DNA from: Hyphomicrobiales bacterium
GTDB lineage: Bacteria; Pseudomonadota; Alphaproteobacteria; Rhizobiales; Beijerinckiaceae
NCBI GenBank assembly: GCA_947454055.1
Contig: CANGIS010000027.1
Span: forward strand, 1 to 36,936
DNA: 36,936 nucleotides
Direction: 5' to 3'
Position 1 is the first letter of the stretch. Each line of letters begins with the position of its first letter. The notes under the pieces are model-generated. The model did no database searches. It had not been told where the DNA came from and was given only the letters and a program-made list of their open reading frames with translations. A program made the position numbers and the translations under genes. Below, in pieces: positions 1 through 8,932 of the stretch.

Positions 1-2060
1 GGTGGTGCTGGCGGCGCGGGTGCCTCGGGCGGAGCTGGTTTCAGCAGTACGACGAAGGGTGTTGTTGGTGGTAACGCAGGCGCAGGCGGCAATGGCGGCG
101 CGGGCGGCAAGGGCGGCATCGCTTCGGGTACAGGAAACGATGGCAGTGGTGGTGCCGGTGGCAATGCCGGTAGCGGCGGACTGGGTGGCAATGGTTATGT
201 AGGCCAGAGTGGAGTTCCCCTGGTCCGTACAGGCACCGCCGGCGGTAATGGTGGCAATGCCGGTATATCTGGCGCAGGTGGTAGTGGTGCCGTTGCGGGT
301 GCCAACGGTGCCTTTGGCAACGGCGGCTCCGGCGGTAATGGTGGCAGTGGCGCAAACAATTCCAACATCAATGGCCTTGGCGGCAACGGTGCCGCGGGTG
401 GTAACGGCGGAACGGCAACGGGCGGCATCGCGGGTAATGGCGGTATCGGCGGTAATGGCGGCAGCTCTGGCGTCGGTGCGGCAGGAACAGCAAAATCGCT
501 TAACGGTACCGCCGGAGCTGCAGGCGGCAACGGTGGCGCGGGCGGTAAGGGTGGTTCGGCTACAACCGGCACGGGCGGCAATGGTGGCAACGCCGGTAAT
601 GGTGGTGTTGCAGGTGTCGGTGGTGCCGGTTTCACTTCGACTATTGCAGGCGTCAAGGGCGGCAATGGCGGCGCTGGCGGAACGAGCGGTATTGGCGGCG
701 CCGGTGGCGTCGGTGGTAATGCCACGTTGGGTGGCGTGAACGGCAATGGCGGCAATGGCGGCAATGCTGGTGCTATGGCGGCAGGCGGCAACGGTGGAAA
801 TGGTGCTGCTGGTGACAGTGTTACTCCCGACGGCGGCGCCGGTGGTAATGGTGGCGACGCTGGTGCGTCAGGTTCTGCCGGTGCAGCCGGTTTGGCCGGA
901 TCAGGTGCCGGAACGGCCGGAACGGCTGGTACCGCTGGAAACACGGCAACCTATTCTACCCTAAGCGGCAATGGCGGCGCGGGTGGTGCGGGTTATGACG
1001 CATCGTCAGACGTCGCTGCTCTTGCAGGTACGGCAGGCGGTAATGGCGGCGCCGGTGGCGATGGCGGTTCCCACGGTAATGGCGGCGCCGGCGGTGCCGG
1101 CGGTAGCGGAGCATTGGGCGATAGTTTTACCCCGGGCGGTAATGGCGGCGCGGGCGGCGCGGGTGGTGTTGGTGGATTAGCTTTAGGCAATGGTGGCGCT
1201 GGTGGTAATGCCGGTAACGGCGGTCATGGTGTTGATGGCATTGCTGGTTTAGACGCGGTCGGCACAAGCGGCGGTGACGGTAGCGCAGGCGGCAGTGGTG
1301 GTAAGGGTGGTGCTGGTGGCTCTGCCCAATCGGTAACCGGCAATGGTGGTTCGGGCGGCAATGGCGGATCTGCAGGCAATGGCGGTTCCGGTGGCAATGG
1401 CGGTAGCGGTCCGGACGCTAATTTGGGCATTCCGGCAGGCGCAGGCGGCATTGGCGGTAATGGTGCAAATGCCGGCACTGGCGGCTTCGGTGGAGCTGGT
1501 GGCAATGCCGGTTTGCTCGGTATCAACGGTTCGGGCGGCAATGGTGGTGCCGGCGGTAAAGCTGGCATTGGCGGTAATGGCGGCGCGGGTGGCGCTGGCG
1601 ATACGACCAGTCTGGACGGCGGGGCTGGCGGCAATGGCGGTGATCCGGGTACATTTGGTGCTGGCGGCATGGCTGGGGTCGCAGGCTCTGGTGGCTCCGG
1701 CGGTTCGAGCGGTAAGGCTGGGTCCGACGGGACAGCTGTAGCCTCGGGCGGCAATGGCGGCGCCGGCGGTGCGGGCGCATCTCCCTATCTTGGACCGGCA
1801 GGGACAGCCGGTGGTAACGGTGGCGCTGGCGGTGATGGCGGCGCGGTTGGTAATGGCGGCGCAGGTGGCTCGGGTGGCACAGGTGCTCCGGGCGATGGCA
1901 GTACGACAGGTGGTACGGGCGGTTTCGGCGGCGCCGGCGGTAACGGCGGTAGTACCTCCGGTAATGGTGGCGACGGCGGCGCTGGTGGCGATGGTGGTAT
2001 CGATAACGGCTTCGGTGGCGGTACCGGCGGTGTCGGTGGTTTCGGCGGAATTGGCGTAGT
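1..2060 (+). repeat. Degenerate tandem Gly-Gly-Asn / Gly-Gly-Ala coding repeats
   Basis: The DNA is an imperfect array of short units built from ggcggcaatggcggc- and ggtggtgccggt-like blocks, interrupted every 30-60 codons by less repetitive stretches. Each unit encodes Gly-Gly-X. Because GGN codons read NCC on the other strand, long open frames full of Pro and Ala appear antisense; these are by-products of composition. Such arrays are prone to length change by recombination or slippage, which is inference here. Confidence 0.85.
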
Positions 2061-3642
2061 CGGTAACAATGGCTCGGCTGGCGCAGATGGCGCTCAAGGC
2101 CAAGCCAGCTTCGGTCTTCTTCCCTTTGGGACAGGCGCTGCCGATGGCGGAGCGGGTGTCGCTTTCTCCGGATCGAACAATACGCTGGTCAATGACGGCA
2201 CGATTCGGGGTGGCGATGCGGGCGATATTTTGGCCAATGCCGGAGCCGGCGTCCTCGTTCACGAACTGGCAACTGTTGATCGCCTCGTCAATCTGGGAAC
2301 GATTCTCGGTGGCTCGGTCGGTCTTAACAGCTATGGCATCTATAATGATGGCGGCGGGATCACGCGCCTGATCAATGGTCAGGGCGGTATTTCGGGCGGT
2401 GGTTCGGTGGCGGCTTTGACCTATTACGGGGATTTGCCGGCGAATTACGACATCGTGCTCAACTCGCCGACGTCTTATGGTCAATTGGCCGTGGGCAGCT
2501 TGACCAGCAACCAGTCGATGACGGTTGGGTTGGGCACGGCCTACAGCACCTATTTGTCGTCGCATATCTATTCGGATGTGATTACGAATGTTGATCCGTC
2601 GCTGATTGCCAATGGCAATGTGGTGTTCGGCGTTACGGGGGGCATTCTGGCATCGGTTGAAAACGGCGCGGATCCCACATCGACCAACTGGAACCTTCGC
2701 GTCCTGAACTATGCGGCCGATATGTCCGAGCCGCAGCATGGCATGATGGATCAGAATGCCAGCATCATGCGGTCGATGATCGGGTATTATGATTGCGACG
2801 TGTTCGACTTCAACGGCGTGTGCCTTTCGACCGGTGCAGCCTACCGTTCGCAAGCGGGTTCGGACAATATGGCGCCGGGCTATTCTAACCTGTCGGCGTC
2901 CCTGGTTGCAGCAAAACAGGTAAGCACGTCGGTCCGCATGGGTGCCTTCATTGCCTTGATCAGCGGGGCGAGCGATGCGACAGGCGTGAACGTCACCAGC
3001 AGCAATCCGATGGTCGGCGGCTTCCTGCATTATTCGGAAGCAGCGGATGGAACCCGGTTGCAAGGCCATTTTGCGGGCGCCTATCAGAGCAATACCGCGA
3101 CGCTCAGCCATGCGAACCTTCTGGGTACGGCAAGCGACGTGTCAGCCGACAGCACCTTCGAGACCTACGCCCTGTCGGGTCGGCTGGGCTTTGGCATGAA
3201 GATATCAGACGCACTCGTCATGACGCCTTATGTGGGGGTAAGCGCCACGAATGCGAGCCGTCTTGGCTATAGCGAGACCGGTGAGACCGGCGTGGTGGAA
3301 ACGCCCTTCACCTTCGGGAAATATGAGGCCAAGCAGGTGACCAGCATGGTCGGCTTTGATCTTAAGGGACCGTTTGCCCGTCAGATGACCTATCATGTGG
3401 GTGGGGGGCTAGAGTATGACCTGTCCTACGCCGTCAATGACTTCGCTATGGGCGCCAATTTCGGTGCTTTGTCTTACACGAGCACCATGGTGCCGAGACA
3501 AATGCGGGCGAATGGGTCGGTCGGGGTAAGCTATGCGCCCGCGCCGAACAAGACGATCTCGCTTGATGGTTATGTCAGCCAGTTCAATCAGGGCAATACG
3601 CTTGATTACACCGTCATGGTCGCGTTCAAATTCGGCCTGTAA
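1..3642 (+). CDS. Glycine-rich (PE_PGRS-like) autotransporter, 3' part only
   Basis: The reading frame is open from the first base of the window with no ATG, GTG or TTG until about base 727, so the gene starts upstream and this is its C-terminal 1213 residues. Residues 1 to about 690 are low-complexity, dominated by Gly-Gly-X with recurrent GGNGGAGG-like units and many Asn, Ala, Ser and Asp. Around residues 720-800 the sequence becomes ordinary, with short N-D-G-T-I and L-G-T-I-type motifs typical of a beta-helix. The last ~300 residues alternate hydrophobic and polar positions and end in a short strand finishing K-F-G-L, as expected for an autotransporter beta-barrel; two cysteines lie close together near its start. 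Inference: a type V secreted surface protein with a Gly-rich passenger. PE_PGRS is a compositional comparison, not homology. The final residue is Leu rather than the usual Phe. A strong terminator follows. Confidence 0.8.
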   Translation, partial: GGAGGAGASGGAGFSSTTKGVVGGNAGAGGNGGAGGKGGIASGTGNDGSGGAGGNAGSGGLGGNGYVGQSGVPLVRTGTAGGNGGNAGISGAGGSGAVAGANGAFGNGGSGGNGGSGANNSNINGLGGNGAAGGNGGTATGGIAGNGGIGGNGGSSGVGAAGTAKSLNGTAGAAGGNGGAGGKGGSATTGTGGNGGNAGNGGVAGVGGAGFTSTIAGVKGGNGGAGGTSGIGGAGGVGGNATLGGVNGNGGNGGNAGAMAAGGNGGNGAAGDSVTPDGGAGGNGGDAGASGSAGAAGLAGSGAGTAGTAGTAGNTATYSTLSGNGGAGGAGYDASSDVAALAGTAGGNGGAGGDGGSHGNGGAGGAGGSGALGDSFTPGGNGGAGGAGGVGGLALGNGGAGGNAGNGGHGVDGIAGLDAVGTSGGDGSAGGSGGKGGAGGSAQSVTGNGGSGGNGGSAGNGGSGGNGGSGPDANLGIPAGAGGIGGNGANAGTGGFGGAGGNAGLLGINGSGGNGGAGGKAGIGGNGGAGGAGDTTSLDGGAGGNGGDPGTFGAGGMAGVAGSGGSGGSSGKAGSDGTAVASGGNGGAGGAGASPYLGPAGTAGGNGGAGGDGGAVGNGGAGGSGGTGAPGDGSTTGGTGGFGGAGGNGGSTSGNGGDGGAGGDGGIDNGFGGGTGGVGGFGGIGVVGNNGSAGADGAQGQASFGLLPFGTGAADGGAGVAFSGSNNTLVNDGTIRGGDAGDILANAGAGVLVHELATVDRLVNLGTILGGSVGLNSYGIYNDGGGITRLINGQGGISGGGSVAALTYYGDLPANYDIVLNSPTSYGQLAVGSLTSNQSMTVGLGTAYSTYLSSHIYSDVITNVDPSLIANGNVVFGVTGGILASVENGADPTSTNWNLRVLNYAADMSEPQHGMMDQNASIMRSMIGYYDCDVFDFNGVCLSTGAAYRSQAGSDNMAPGYSNLSASLVAAKQVSTSVRMGAFIALISGASDATGVNVTSSNPMVGGFLHYSEAADGTRLQGHFAGAYQSNTATLSHANLLGTASDVSADSTFETYALSGRLGFGMKISDALVMTPYVGVSATNASRLGYSETGETGVVETPFTFGKYEAKQVTSMVGFDLKGPFARQMTYHVGGGLEYDLSYAVNDFAMGANFGALSYTSTMVPRQMRANGSVGVSYAPAPNKTISLDGYVSQFNQGNTLDYTVMVAFKFGL

Positions 3643-3666
3643 GTCAGGCTAACAAGAACACGATAT

Positions 3667-3694
3667 GGCCCGGGAGGTTTCCCGGGCCTTTTTT
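3667..3694 (+). terminator. Rho-independent terminator of the autotransporter gene
   Basis: A perfect 9-bp stem (ggcccggga at 3667-3675 with tcccgggcc at 3680-3688) with a GGTT loop is followed directly by six T residues. It starts 24 bases after the autotransporter stop codon. Confidence 0.93.
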
Positions 3695-3777
3695 GGCGGG
3701 CTTGAGCGGTGCTTTTTATCTCGACAAGACGCAGGCTCGGGCGTTAGATCAGGGCCTGTCGTTAGGGAAATAAAACC

Positions 3778-4350
3778 ATGTTGCTGCTGATCCTAGGACT
3801 TGTGATTTTTTTGGGCGCCCACTCCGTGGCCATGTTTCCCGCTTTCCACGGCAGGCTGGTCGGAGCGCTTGGTCCGAACCGCTATAAGGGGATCTACAGC
3901 CTTGTATCGCTGGTGGGCGTGGTTGTTATCGTCCTGGGGTTCGGAGCCTATCGCGCTGATGGTTTGATCCAGCTCTGGTCACCGCCCACCGCGCTGAAAC
4001 ATCTCAATTCCCTTTTCATGCTGGTGTCCTTCATCGCACTGGCGGCGGCCTACACACCGAGCGGTTACCTCAAATTGCGCCTTAAGCACCCGATGCTGGT
4101 GGGTATCAAGGCGTGGGCCTTCGGACATTTCCTCGCCAATGGCGATTTGGGGGGCATGATTCTGTTCGCCGCGATGCTGGCTTGGGCAGTTGTGGACCGG
4201 ATTTCCTTCAAATGGCGCCTCGCCAAAACGATCGACCTGCCGGCGCCGCGTGTTTTGGGGGATGTGATGGCCGTTGTGATCGGAATCATCGCCTTTCTTG
4301 GCATGATTTACCTCCATCCGATCCTGATTGGCGTTAACGTGATGGGGTGA
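3778..4350 (+). CDS. nnrU: NnrU family integral membrane protein
   Basis: This 190-residue protein is almost wholly hydrophobic, with about five to six membrane segments. Its N-terminus has the family pattern of a first helix carrying G-A-H-S, then P-A-F-H-G-R, then a G-x-N-R-Y-K-G-I-Y-S-L motif, all recognisable as NnrU. The family is named from a gene near nitrite/NO reductase clusters. Its relatives include proteins linked to carotenoid isomerisation in plants, and its biochemical role is unsettled. No denitrification gene is nearby, so a nitrogen-oxide role is not supported by context. The ATG is preceded by AGGGAAAT about 10 bases upstream. It stands alone between the autotransporter terminator and a possible promoter for the next gene. 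Confidence 0.85.
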   Translation: MLLLILGLVIFLGAHSVAMFPAFHGRLVGALGPNRYKGIYSLVSLVGVVVIVLGFGAYRADGLIQLWSPPTALKHLNSLFMLVSFIALAAAYTPSGYLKLRLKHPMLVGIKAWAFGHFLANGDLGGMILFAAMLAWAVVDRISFKWRLAKTIDLPAPRVLGDVMAVVIGIIAFLGMIYLHPILIGVNVMG

Positions 4351-4362
4351 TTGATTTTTTGC

Positions 4363-4391
4363 TTAACTATAGCGCCGCGCTTCCTTATAGA
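4363..4391 (+). promoter_or_regulatory. Possible sigma-70-type promoter for the TPR gene and der
   Basis: TTAACT (4363-4368) and TATAGA (4386-4391) are separated by 17 bp in the 73-bp gap upstream of the TPR-protein gene. Each matches four or five of six consensus positions. This is pattern matching only. Confidence 0.3.
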
Positions 4392-4423
4392 AGGGCCTCC
4401 GGTAGTTTAGCGATTGGTCTCCC

Positions 4424-5080
4424 ATGTCCGACATTTTTCGTGAAATCGATGACGATATCCGCCGCGATCAAGCGATCGATGTGTGGAAGAAGTATGGCCC
4501 GTGGTTTTTAGTTGCTGGCGCGCTGATCGTGGCCGCGACCGGAGGCTATCGCTTCTATACGCATTACGAAACCCAAAAGGCCGAAGCGTTGGGCACGCGG
4601 TTTCAAGCAGCCATTGAAGCATCCGCTGCGGGTAAATCCGATGATGCGGCGAAAGAATTTACGGCGCTTGCGTCTGAAAATGGCGCGGGCTACGGTGTTC
4701 TGGCGCGCTTCCGCGCTGCTGCCGAGCGCTCTGCTGCCGATCCGGCCGATGCGACGAAACAATTCGAGCTTTTGGCTGCCGATGCCTCGATCCCGCCAGT
4801 GTTGCGCGGTCTGGCGCGGTTGAGGGCGGCGACGCTTGTGGCCGATAGCGCGACCATGGAAGAGCTCCAGACGCGGTTGCAGCCTTTGGCGGTTCCAGGC
4901 GGCAGTTGGGCGGGCAATGCGCGCGAATTACTCGGCTTGAAGGCCCTGAAGGCAGGCGATGTCGCGGGCGCCGGCAAGCTGTTTGATGAAATCATGACGG
5001 ACGAGATCGCGCCTGCAACGTTGAAGCAGCGCGTTCAAGTCTACCTAGCCCTTGTCAAGGCGGGCAGTAAGCTCCCGTAA
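4424..5080 (+). CDS. Membrane-anchored TPR protein (YfgM-like, TPR_21 family)
   Basis: This 218-residue protein starts with a charged cytoplasmic segment rich in Asp, Glu and Arg (residues 1-24). One transmembrane helix follows (about 27-47, [12 protein letters not shown]), then an Ala-rich helical domain with degenerate TPR-like repeats to the end. The family includes E. coli YfgM, an inner-membrane protein associated with the SecYEG translocon and with periplasmic chaperones. In many proteobacteria a member lies directly upstream of der, as here (32 bp). The topology and neighbour fit that family. Whether this protein binds the translocon in this organism is inference. Confidence 0.8.
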   Translation: MSDIFREIDDDIRRDQAIDVWKKYGPWFLVAGALIVAATGGYRFYTHYETQKAEALGTRFQAAIEASAAGKSDDAAKEFTALASENGAGYGVLARFRAAAERSAADPADATKQFELLAADASIPPVLRGLARLRAATLVADSATMEELQTRLQPLAVPGGSWAGNARELLGLKALKAGDVAGAGKLFDEIMTDEIAPATLKQRVQVYLALVKAGSKLP

Positions 5081-5112
5081 GGGATCCCCGCCGCATACCG
5101 ATCGGAAATACC

Positions 5113-6501
5113 ATGTCGTTTACGGTCGCCCTGATCGGCCGACCCAATGTCGGCAAGTCGACGCTGTTTAACCGTCTTGTTGGCAAGAAGTTGGCGCTGG
5201 TTGATGACCAGCCGGGAGTAACGCGCGATCGTCGCGAAGGCGAAGCGCGCCTTGGTGATCTCGATTTCACCGTGATCGATACCGCAGGTCTGGAAGAAAG
5301 CGCCGAGACATCACTGACCGGCCGGATGCGGTCGCAGACGGAAGCGGCCATTATGGACGCCGACGCGATTGTGTTTCTGATCGATGTCCGGGCCGGCCTT
5401 ACGCCGTCGGACCGCCATTTTGCCACGCTGGTGCGCCGCGCGGGCAAACCCGTGATCCTTCTGGCCAATAAAGCGGAAGGCAAGCTCGGCATGATGGAAG
5501 CCTATGAGGCCTTCGGCCTTGGCTTGGGCGATCCTATTCCGTTTTCCGGCGAGCATGGCGAAGGCTTGGCCGATCTTTATGACGCGATCCGGCAGGCTTT
5601 GCCGGAGCAGACCGCCCGCATCGAGGTCGACGAGTTCGCGCCTGAGCCCGAATATGATGAGGAAGCCGAGAACGATCCCGCCCGTCCGTTGCGGATCGCG
5701 ATTGTGGGCCGTCCGAATGCGGGCAAATCCACACTGATCAACCATCTCCTCGGTGAAGAACGCCTGTTGGTGGGGCCGGAAGCCGGTATTACCCGCGACT
5801 CGATTGGCGTGGAGTGGAATTTCCGTGGCCGTCCGATGAAGCTGTTTGATACCGCAGGCATGCGCAAGCGCTCGCGGATCGATGACAAGCTAGAAAAACT
5901 CGCCGTTTCCGACGGGTTACGCGCCGTAAAATTCGCCGAAGTGGTGGTGTTGCTGCTGGATGCAACGATACCGTTTGAGAAGCAGGATATGGCCATCCTC
6001 TCGGTGATCGAGAAAGAAGGCCGCGCGCTGGTGGTGGGCGTCAATAAATGGGATCTGGTGGCGGGCGATACAGGGCGCTTTAAAAAGCTGGTGGATGATA
6101 CCGAGCGGCTTTTATCGAATGTGAAGGGCGCCACCATCTTGCCGCTGTCCGGCCTGACGGGTGAGGGCGCGGATAAGCTTATTGAGGCCTGCATTGCAGC
6201 CGCTGGCATCTGGTCGAAGCGTGTTTCCACGGGTCAATTGAACCGCTGGCTGGCTGGCGTGCTGGAAAAGCATCCGCCTCCTGCCGTGTCGGGCCGTCGC
6301 ATCAAGATGCGCTACGCGACGCAGGTCAAATCGCGTCCGCCGCATTTTGCGATTTTCGGCAATCAGCTTTCGGGCCTACCCGACAGCTATACGCGCTATC
6401 TGATCAATTCCCTGCGGGAAACGTTTGGTTTGCCGGGGACGCCGATCCGCGTGTCGCTGCGCGAGACGGAAAACCCTTATGATCGGCAGAATAAAGGGTA
6501 G
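5113..6501 (+). CDS. der: Ribosome biogenesis GTPase Der (EngA)
   Basis: This 462-residue protein has two tandem Era-like GTPase domains and a C-terminal KH-like domain, the defining layout of Der, a factor for maturation of the large ribosomal subunit. Domain 1 has the P-loop G-R-P-N-V-G-K-S (residues 8-15), D-T-A-G-L and N-K-A-E as the base-recognition motif. Domain 2 has [15 protein letters not shown] and N-K-W-D. An acidic linker near residues 175-190 joins them. The KH-like domain (from about residue 370) contains R-x-I-K-M-R-Y-A-T-Q, well conserved in the family. Length is normal. The first G4 motif ends in Glu instead of Asp, a substitution common in domain 1 of Der. Probably co-transcribed with the TPR gene upstream. 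Confidence 0.97.
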   Translation: MSFTVALIGRPNVGKSTLFNRLVGKKLALVDDQPGVTRDRREGEARLGDLDFTVIDTAGLEESAETSLTGRMRSQTEAAIMDADAIVFLIDVRAGLTPSDRHFATLVRRAGKPVILLANKAEGKLGMMEAYEAFGLGLGDPIPFSGEHGEGLADLYDAIRQALPEQTARIEVDEFAPEPEYDEEAENDPARPLRIAIVGRPNAGKSTLINHLLGEERLLVGPEAGITRDSIGVEWNFRGRPMKLFDTAGMRKRSRIDDKLEKLAVSDGLRAVKFAEVVVLLLDATIPFEKQDMAILSVIEKEGRALVVGVNKWDLVAGDTGRFKKLVDDTERLLSNVKGATILPLSGLTGEGADKLIEACIAAAGIWSKRVSTGQLNRWLAGVLEKHPPPAVSGRRIKMRYATQVKSRPPHFAIFGNQLSGLPDSYTRYLINSLRETFGLPGTPIRVSLRETENPYDRQNKG

Positions 6502-6514
6502 AGACGGTTTTCGA

Positions 6515-6631
6515 CCGTCCTTGCGAGCGGTGAGCCAAGCAATCTAGCTGATGACAATGAAAAAAGTGCAATGTCAGCGTTGCGCCCTAATCATATCCGC
6601 TGGCTGGCTTCGCGTTCGGTCGCAATGACGG
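6515..6631. repeat. Degenerate palindromic intergenic element (REP/MITE-like)
   Basis: The gap between the convergent ends of der and the SDR gene starts with ccgtccttgcgagcg (6515-6529) and finishes with the near-exact inverse complement (6617-6631, cgttcggtcgcaatgacgg at its right edge). About 13 of the outer 15 positions pair. The edges resemble the widespread family of intergenic elements bounded by CGTCATTGCGAGCG and CGCAATGACG. The centre is not conserved and there is no coding capacity, so it looks like a decayed copy. A smaller gacggt/accgtc hairpin lies at 6503-6519. Confidence 0.5.
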
Positions 6632-6635
6632 ACGA

Positions 6636-7388
6636 TTAAGCTGGTCGCCCGAAATCCGTTAGTTTCGGCTCTGATCCTGAAAAATCAAAAATCCGGCCCG
6701 TTTCTATCCAATCCGCTGCCGCCATTGTGGCGATATGCGGGGCGAGTTCGGAGGGTTCGCGGAGTGTCAGCGGGTCTTCGCCCGGAACGGCCGCAGCGCG
6801 CATATCGGTGCGCAGCGGGCCCGGATCGACCATCATGACCTTGATGTTGGTTGAAGCGGTTTCCTGCGCATAAGTATGGCCAAGGGCCTCTAAAGCCGCT
6901 TTGGACACGCTATAGCAGCCCCAATAAGGCCGATGTTTCCATGCGGCAGCCGAACTCATGAAAATCACACGACCCGCTTCTGAGCGGGCGAGCAACGGAT
7001 CCAGAATCCGGATCAGCCGCCAATTGGCCGTCACATTGACGGTCATCACACTGTCCCAATCCTTGGGAGTGACGTGACCAAGCGGCGAGATGGGTCCCAA
7101 AATGGCGCCATTGCCGAAGAAAATATCAAGCTTGCCGAAGCGCTCGTAAATCGCGCCGCCGAGTCGGTCGATCCCGTCCATATCTTTCAAATCAGCAGGA
7201 ACCAGCGTCGCGCCATTGCCGGAGACGCCGCGAATCTCGTCGTCGAGCTCCTCCAGCGCACCTTGGGTGCGGGCAAGGGCTATGACATGAGCGCCTTGTT
7301 TGGCGAATTCGAGGGCTGCGGCGCGACCAATGCCGCGCGAGGCGCCGGTGACGAGGGCAACCCGCCCTTCAAGCTTGCCCGCCATCAT
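6636..7388 (-). CDS. Short-chain dehydrogenase/reductase (SDR), substrate unknown
   Basis: This classical SDR of 250 residues has the Rossmann motif T-G-A-S-R-G-I-G near the N-terminus, N-G-A in place of the usual N-A-G/N-N-A-G motif, catalytic S-S-A-A-A-W for the Ser region, and Y-S-V-S-K for the Tyr/Lys pair. P-G-P-L-R-T-D after the active site is the usual cofactor-loop segment. An NAD(P)-dependent oxidoreductase is secure, but the substrate cannot be read. The ATG at 7388 shares one base with the purF stop codon (TGATG) and has GAGG about 6 bases upstream; a TTG one codon earlier is less likely. The gene is last in the minus-strand block and probably translationally coupled to purF. Confidence 0.88.
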   Translation of the reverse strand: MMAGKLEGRVALVTGASRGIGRAAALEFAKQGAHVIALARTQGALEELDDEIRGVSGNGATLVPADLKDMDGIDRLGGAIYERFGKLDIFFGNGAILGPISPLGHVTPKDWDSVMTVNVTANWRLIRILDPLLARSEAGRVIFMSSAAAWKHRPYWGCYSVSKAALEALGHTYAQETASTNIKVMMVDPGPLRTDMRAAAVPGEDPLTLREPSELAPHIATMAAADWIETGRIFDFSGSEPKLTDFGRPA

Positions 7389-8842
7389 CAACCAGCCTCG
7401 GCCAAGAGCGAGAGTTGACGGGGCGATTCACCCGATTGATCGGTCAGCCCCGTAGGATAGTCGCCGGTAAAGCAATGATCTGTGAATTGCGGCTGCGTTG
7501 CGCTGCGGCCATTCTCGCCCATCGCGCGGTAAATGCCGTCAACCGAGAGGAATGCCAGCGAATCGCAGCCAATAAAGGCCCGCATTTCTTCAAGCGAATG
7601 GGTGGCCGCCAAAAGATTATCCCGCTGGGGCGTATCAATACCGTAGAAATCAGGGAATTTGATCGGCGGGCTTGAGATACGAAAATGCACTTCGAGGGCA
7701 CCGGCGTCCCGCATCATCTGCACGATCTTGATCGAGGTTGTACCGCGTACAATCGAATCATCAATGAGGACAATCCGCTTGCCTTCCACGACCGCGCGAT
7801 TGGCCGAATGTTTCATCCGGACGCCAAATTCGCGAATCGATTGCGTGGGCTGGATGAAGGTGCGGCCGACATAATGGTTGCGGATAATTCCCAGTTCATA
7901 GGGAATACCGGAGGCTTGGGCAAAGCCCAAGGCGGCCGGCACGCCGGAATCCGGCACCGGAATGACCACATCAGCCGCCACAGCACTTTCGGCAGCCAGT
8001 TGCGCGCCCATGGCTTTGCGGACCGCATAGACCGATTTACCATGCACCACCGAGTCAGGCCGGGCGAAATAGACATATTCGAAAATGCAAGGCCGAGCCG
8101 GCAAATTACCGAAGGGCTTGATGGATTCGATGCCCGTCTCGCTGATGACGACGACTTCGCCATTCTCGACATCGCGCACAAACCGTGCACCGATAATGTC
8201 GAGTGCGCAGGTCTCGGACGCCAGAATATAGCAGCCATCAAGTTCGCCGATGACCAAGGGGCGAATGCCGAGCGGATCGCGGGCGCCGATCAATTTCTTG
8301 TTGGTCAGGCCAACAAAGGAATAGGCGCCTTCCAGTTCTTTGATCGCGTCGATAAACCGGTCGACAAATTTGGGCCGCGTGCTGCGGGCTACCAGATGCA
8401 GCACCACTTCGGTGTCGCTGGTCGATTGATAGATCGCACCCGAGCGGATCAGTTGGCGGCGCAGCGTGATGCCATTGGTTATGTTGCCGTTATGGGCAAC
8501 GGCAAAGCCGCCGCCGTCGAGTTCGGCAAACAAAGGCTGGACATTGCGCAAGATGGTTTCGCCGGTCGTGGAATAGCGCGTATGACCCACGGCGGCATTA
8601 CCGCGCAGACGCTCGATGACCGCGCGTTCGGAAAAATTGTCGCCTACCAAGCCCATGCGGCGTTCGGAATGGAACCGCTTGCCGTCAAAGCTCACAATGC
8701 CGGCGGCTTCTTGTCCGCGATGTTGCAAGGCGTGGAGGCCAAGCGCCGTGATAGCGGCCGCTTCAGGGTGACCAAACACGCCGAAGACGCCACATTCTTC
8801 TTTCAGGCGGTCGGCATCGAGATCAAACAGCTCATCCGTCAT
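7388..8842 (-). CDS. purF: Amidophosphoribosyltransferase PurF
   Basis: This enzyme catalyses the first committed step of de novo purine synthesis, converting PRPP and glutamine to phosphoribosylamine. The 484-residue protein has an N-terminal Ntn-type glutaminase domain. Its catalytic Cys17 lies in E-E-C-G-V-F-G, preceded by a short propeptide to be removed. The C-terminal phosphoribosyltransferase domain has the PRPP loop V-L-I-D-D-S-I-V-R-G-T-T-S. The Bacillus-type enzyme has a 4Fe-4S cluster; here the F-Y-G-I-D cysteine is Asp and the C-x-x-C before C-F-T-G is absent, so a cluster is unlikely. The ATG at 8842 is chosen because GGAG precedes it by about 8 bases; an upstream in-frame start at 8872 would add ten poorly conserved residues. 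It overlaps the SDR gene by one base. Confidence 0.96.
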   Translation of the reverse strand: MTDELFDLDADRLKEECGVFGVFGHPEAAAITALGLHALQHRGQEAAGIVSFDGKRFHSERRMGLVGDNFSERAVIERLRGNAAVGHTRYSTTGETILRNVQPLFAELDGGGFAVAHNGNITNGITLRRQLIRSGAIYQSTSDTEVVLHLVARSTRPKFVDRFIDAIKELEGAYSFVGLTNKKLIGARDPLGIRPLVIGELDGCYILASETCALDIIGARFVRDVENGEVVVISETGIESIKPFGNLPARPCIFEYVYFARPDSVVHGKSVYAVRKAMGAQLAAESAVAADVVIPVPDSGVPAALGFAQASGIPYELGIIRNHYVGRTFIQPTQSIREFGVRMKHSANRAVVEGKRIVLIDDSIVRGTTSIKIVQMMRDAGALEVHFRISSPPIKFPDFYGIDTPQRDNLLAATHSLEEMRAFIGCDSLAFLSVDGIYRAMGENGRSATQPQFTDHCFTGDYPTGLTDQSGESPRQLSLLAEAG

Positions 8843-8932
8843 AGCACCTACTCCGCCTGCGTCAGGTGACATATGCGCCTGCCGACTGCCAAATTCAATG
8901 GAAACAAGGCTTCTTCAACAAGGATGGACGAA

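Noticed and set aside
195-3111. Long minus-strand open frames opposite the glycine-rich gene, Pro/Ala- or Thr/Arg-rich
   Set aside because: They are antisense images of GGN and GCN codons. They have no start context, domain or signal sequence, and stop codons are absent for compositional reasons.
7685-8869. Plus-strand 394-codon frame opposite purF
   Set aside because: purF is complete on the other strand with all catalytic motifs; the antisense product has no recognisable pattern.
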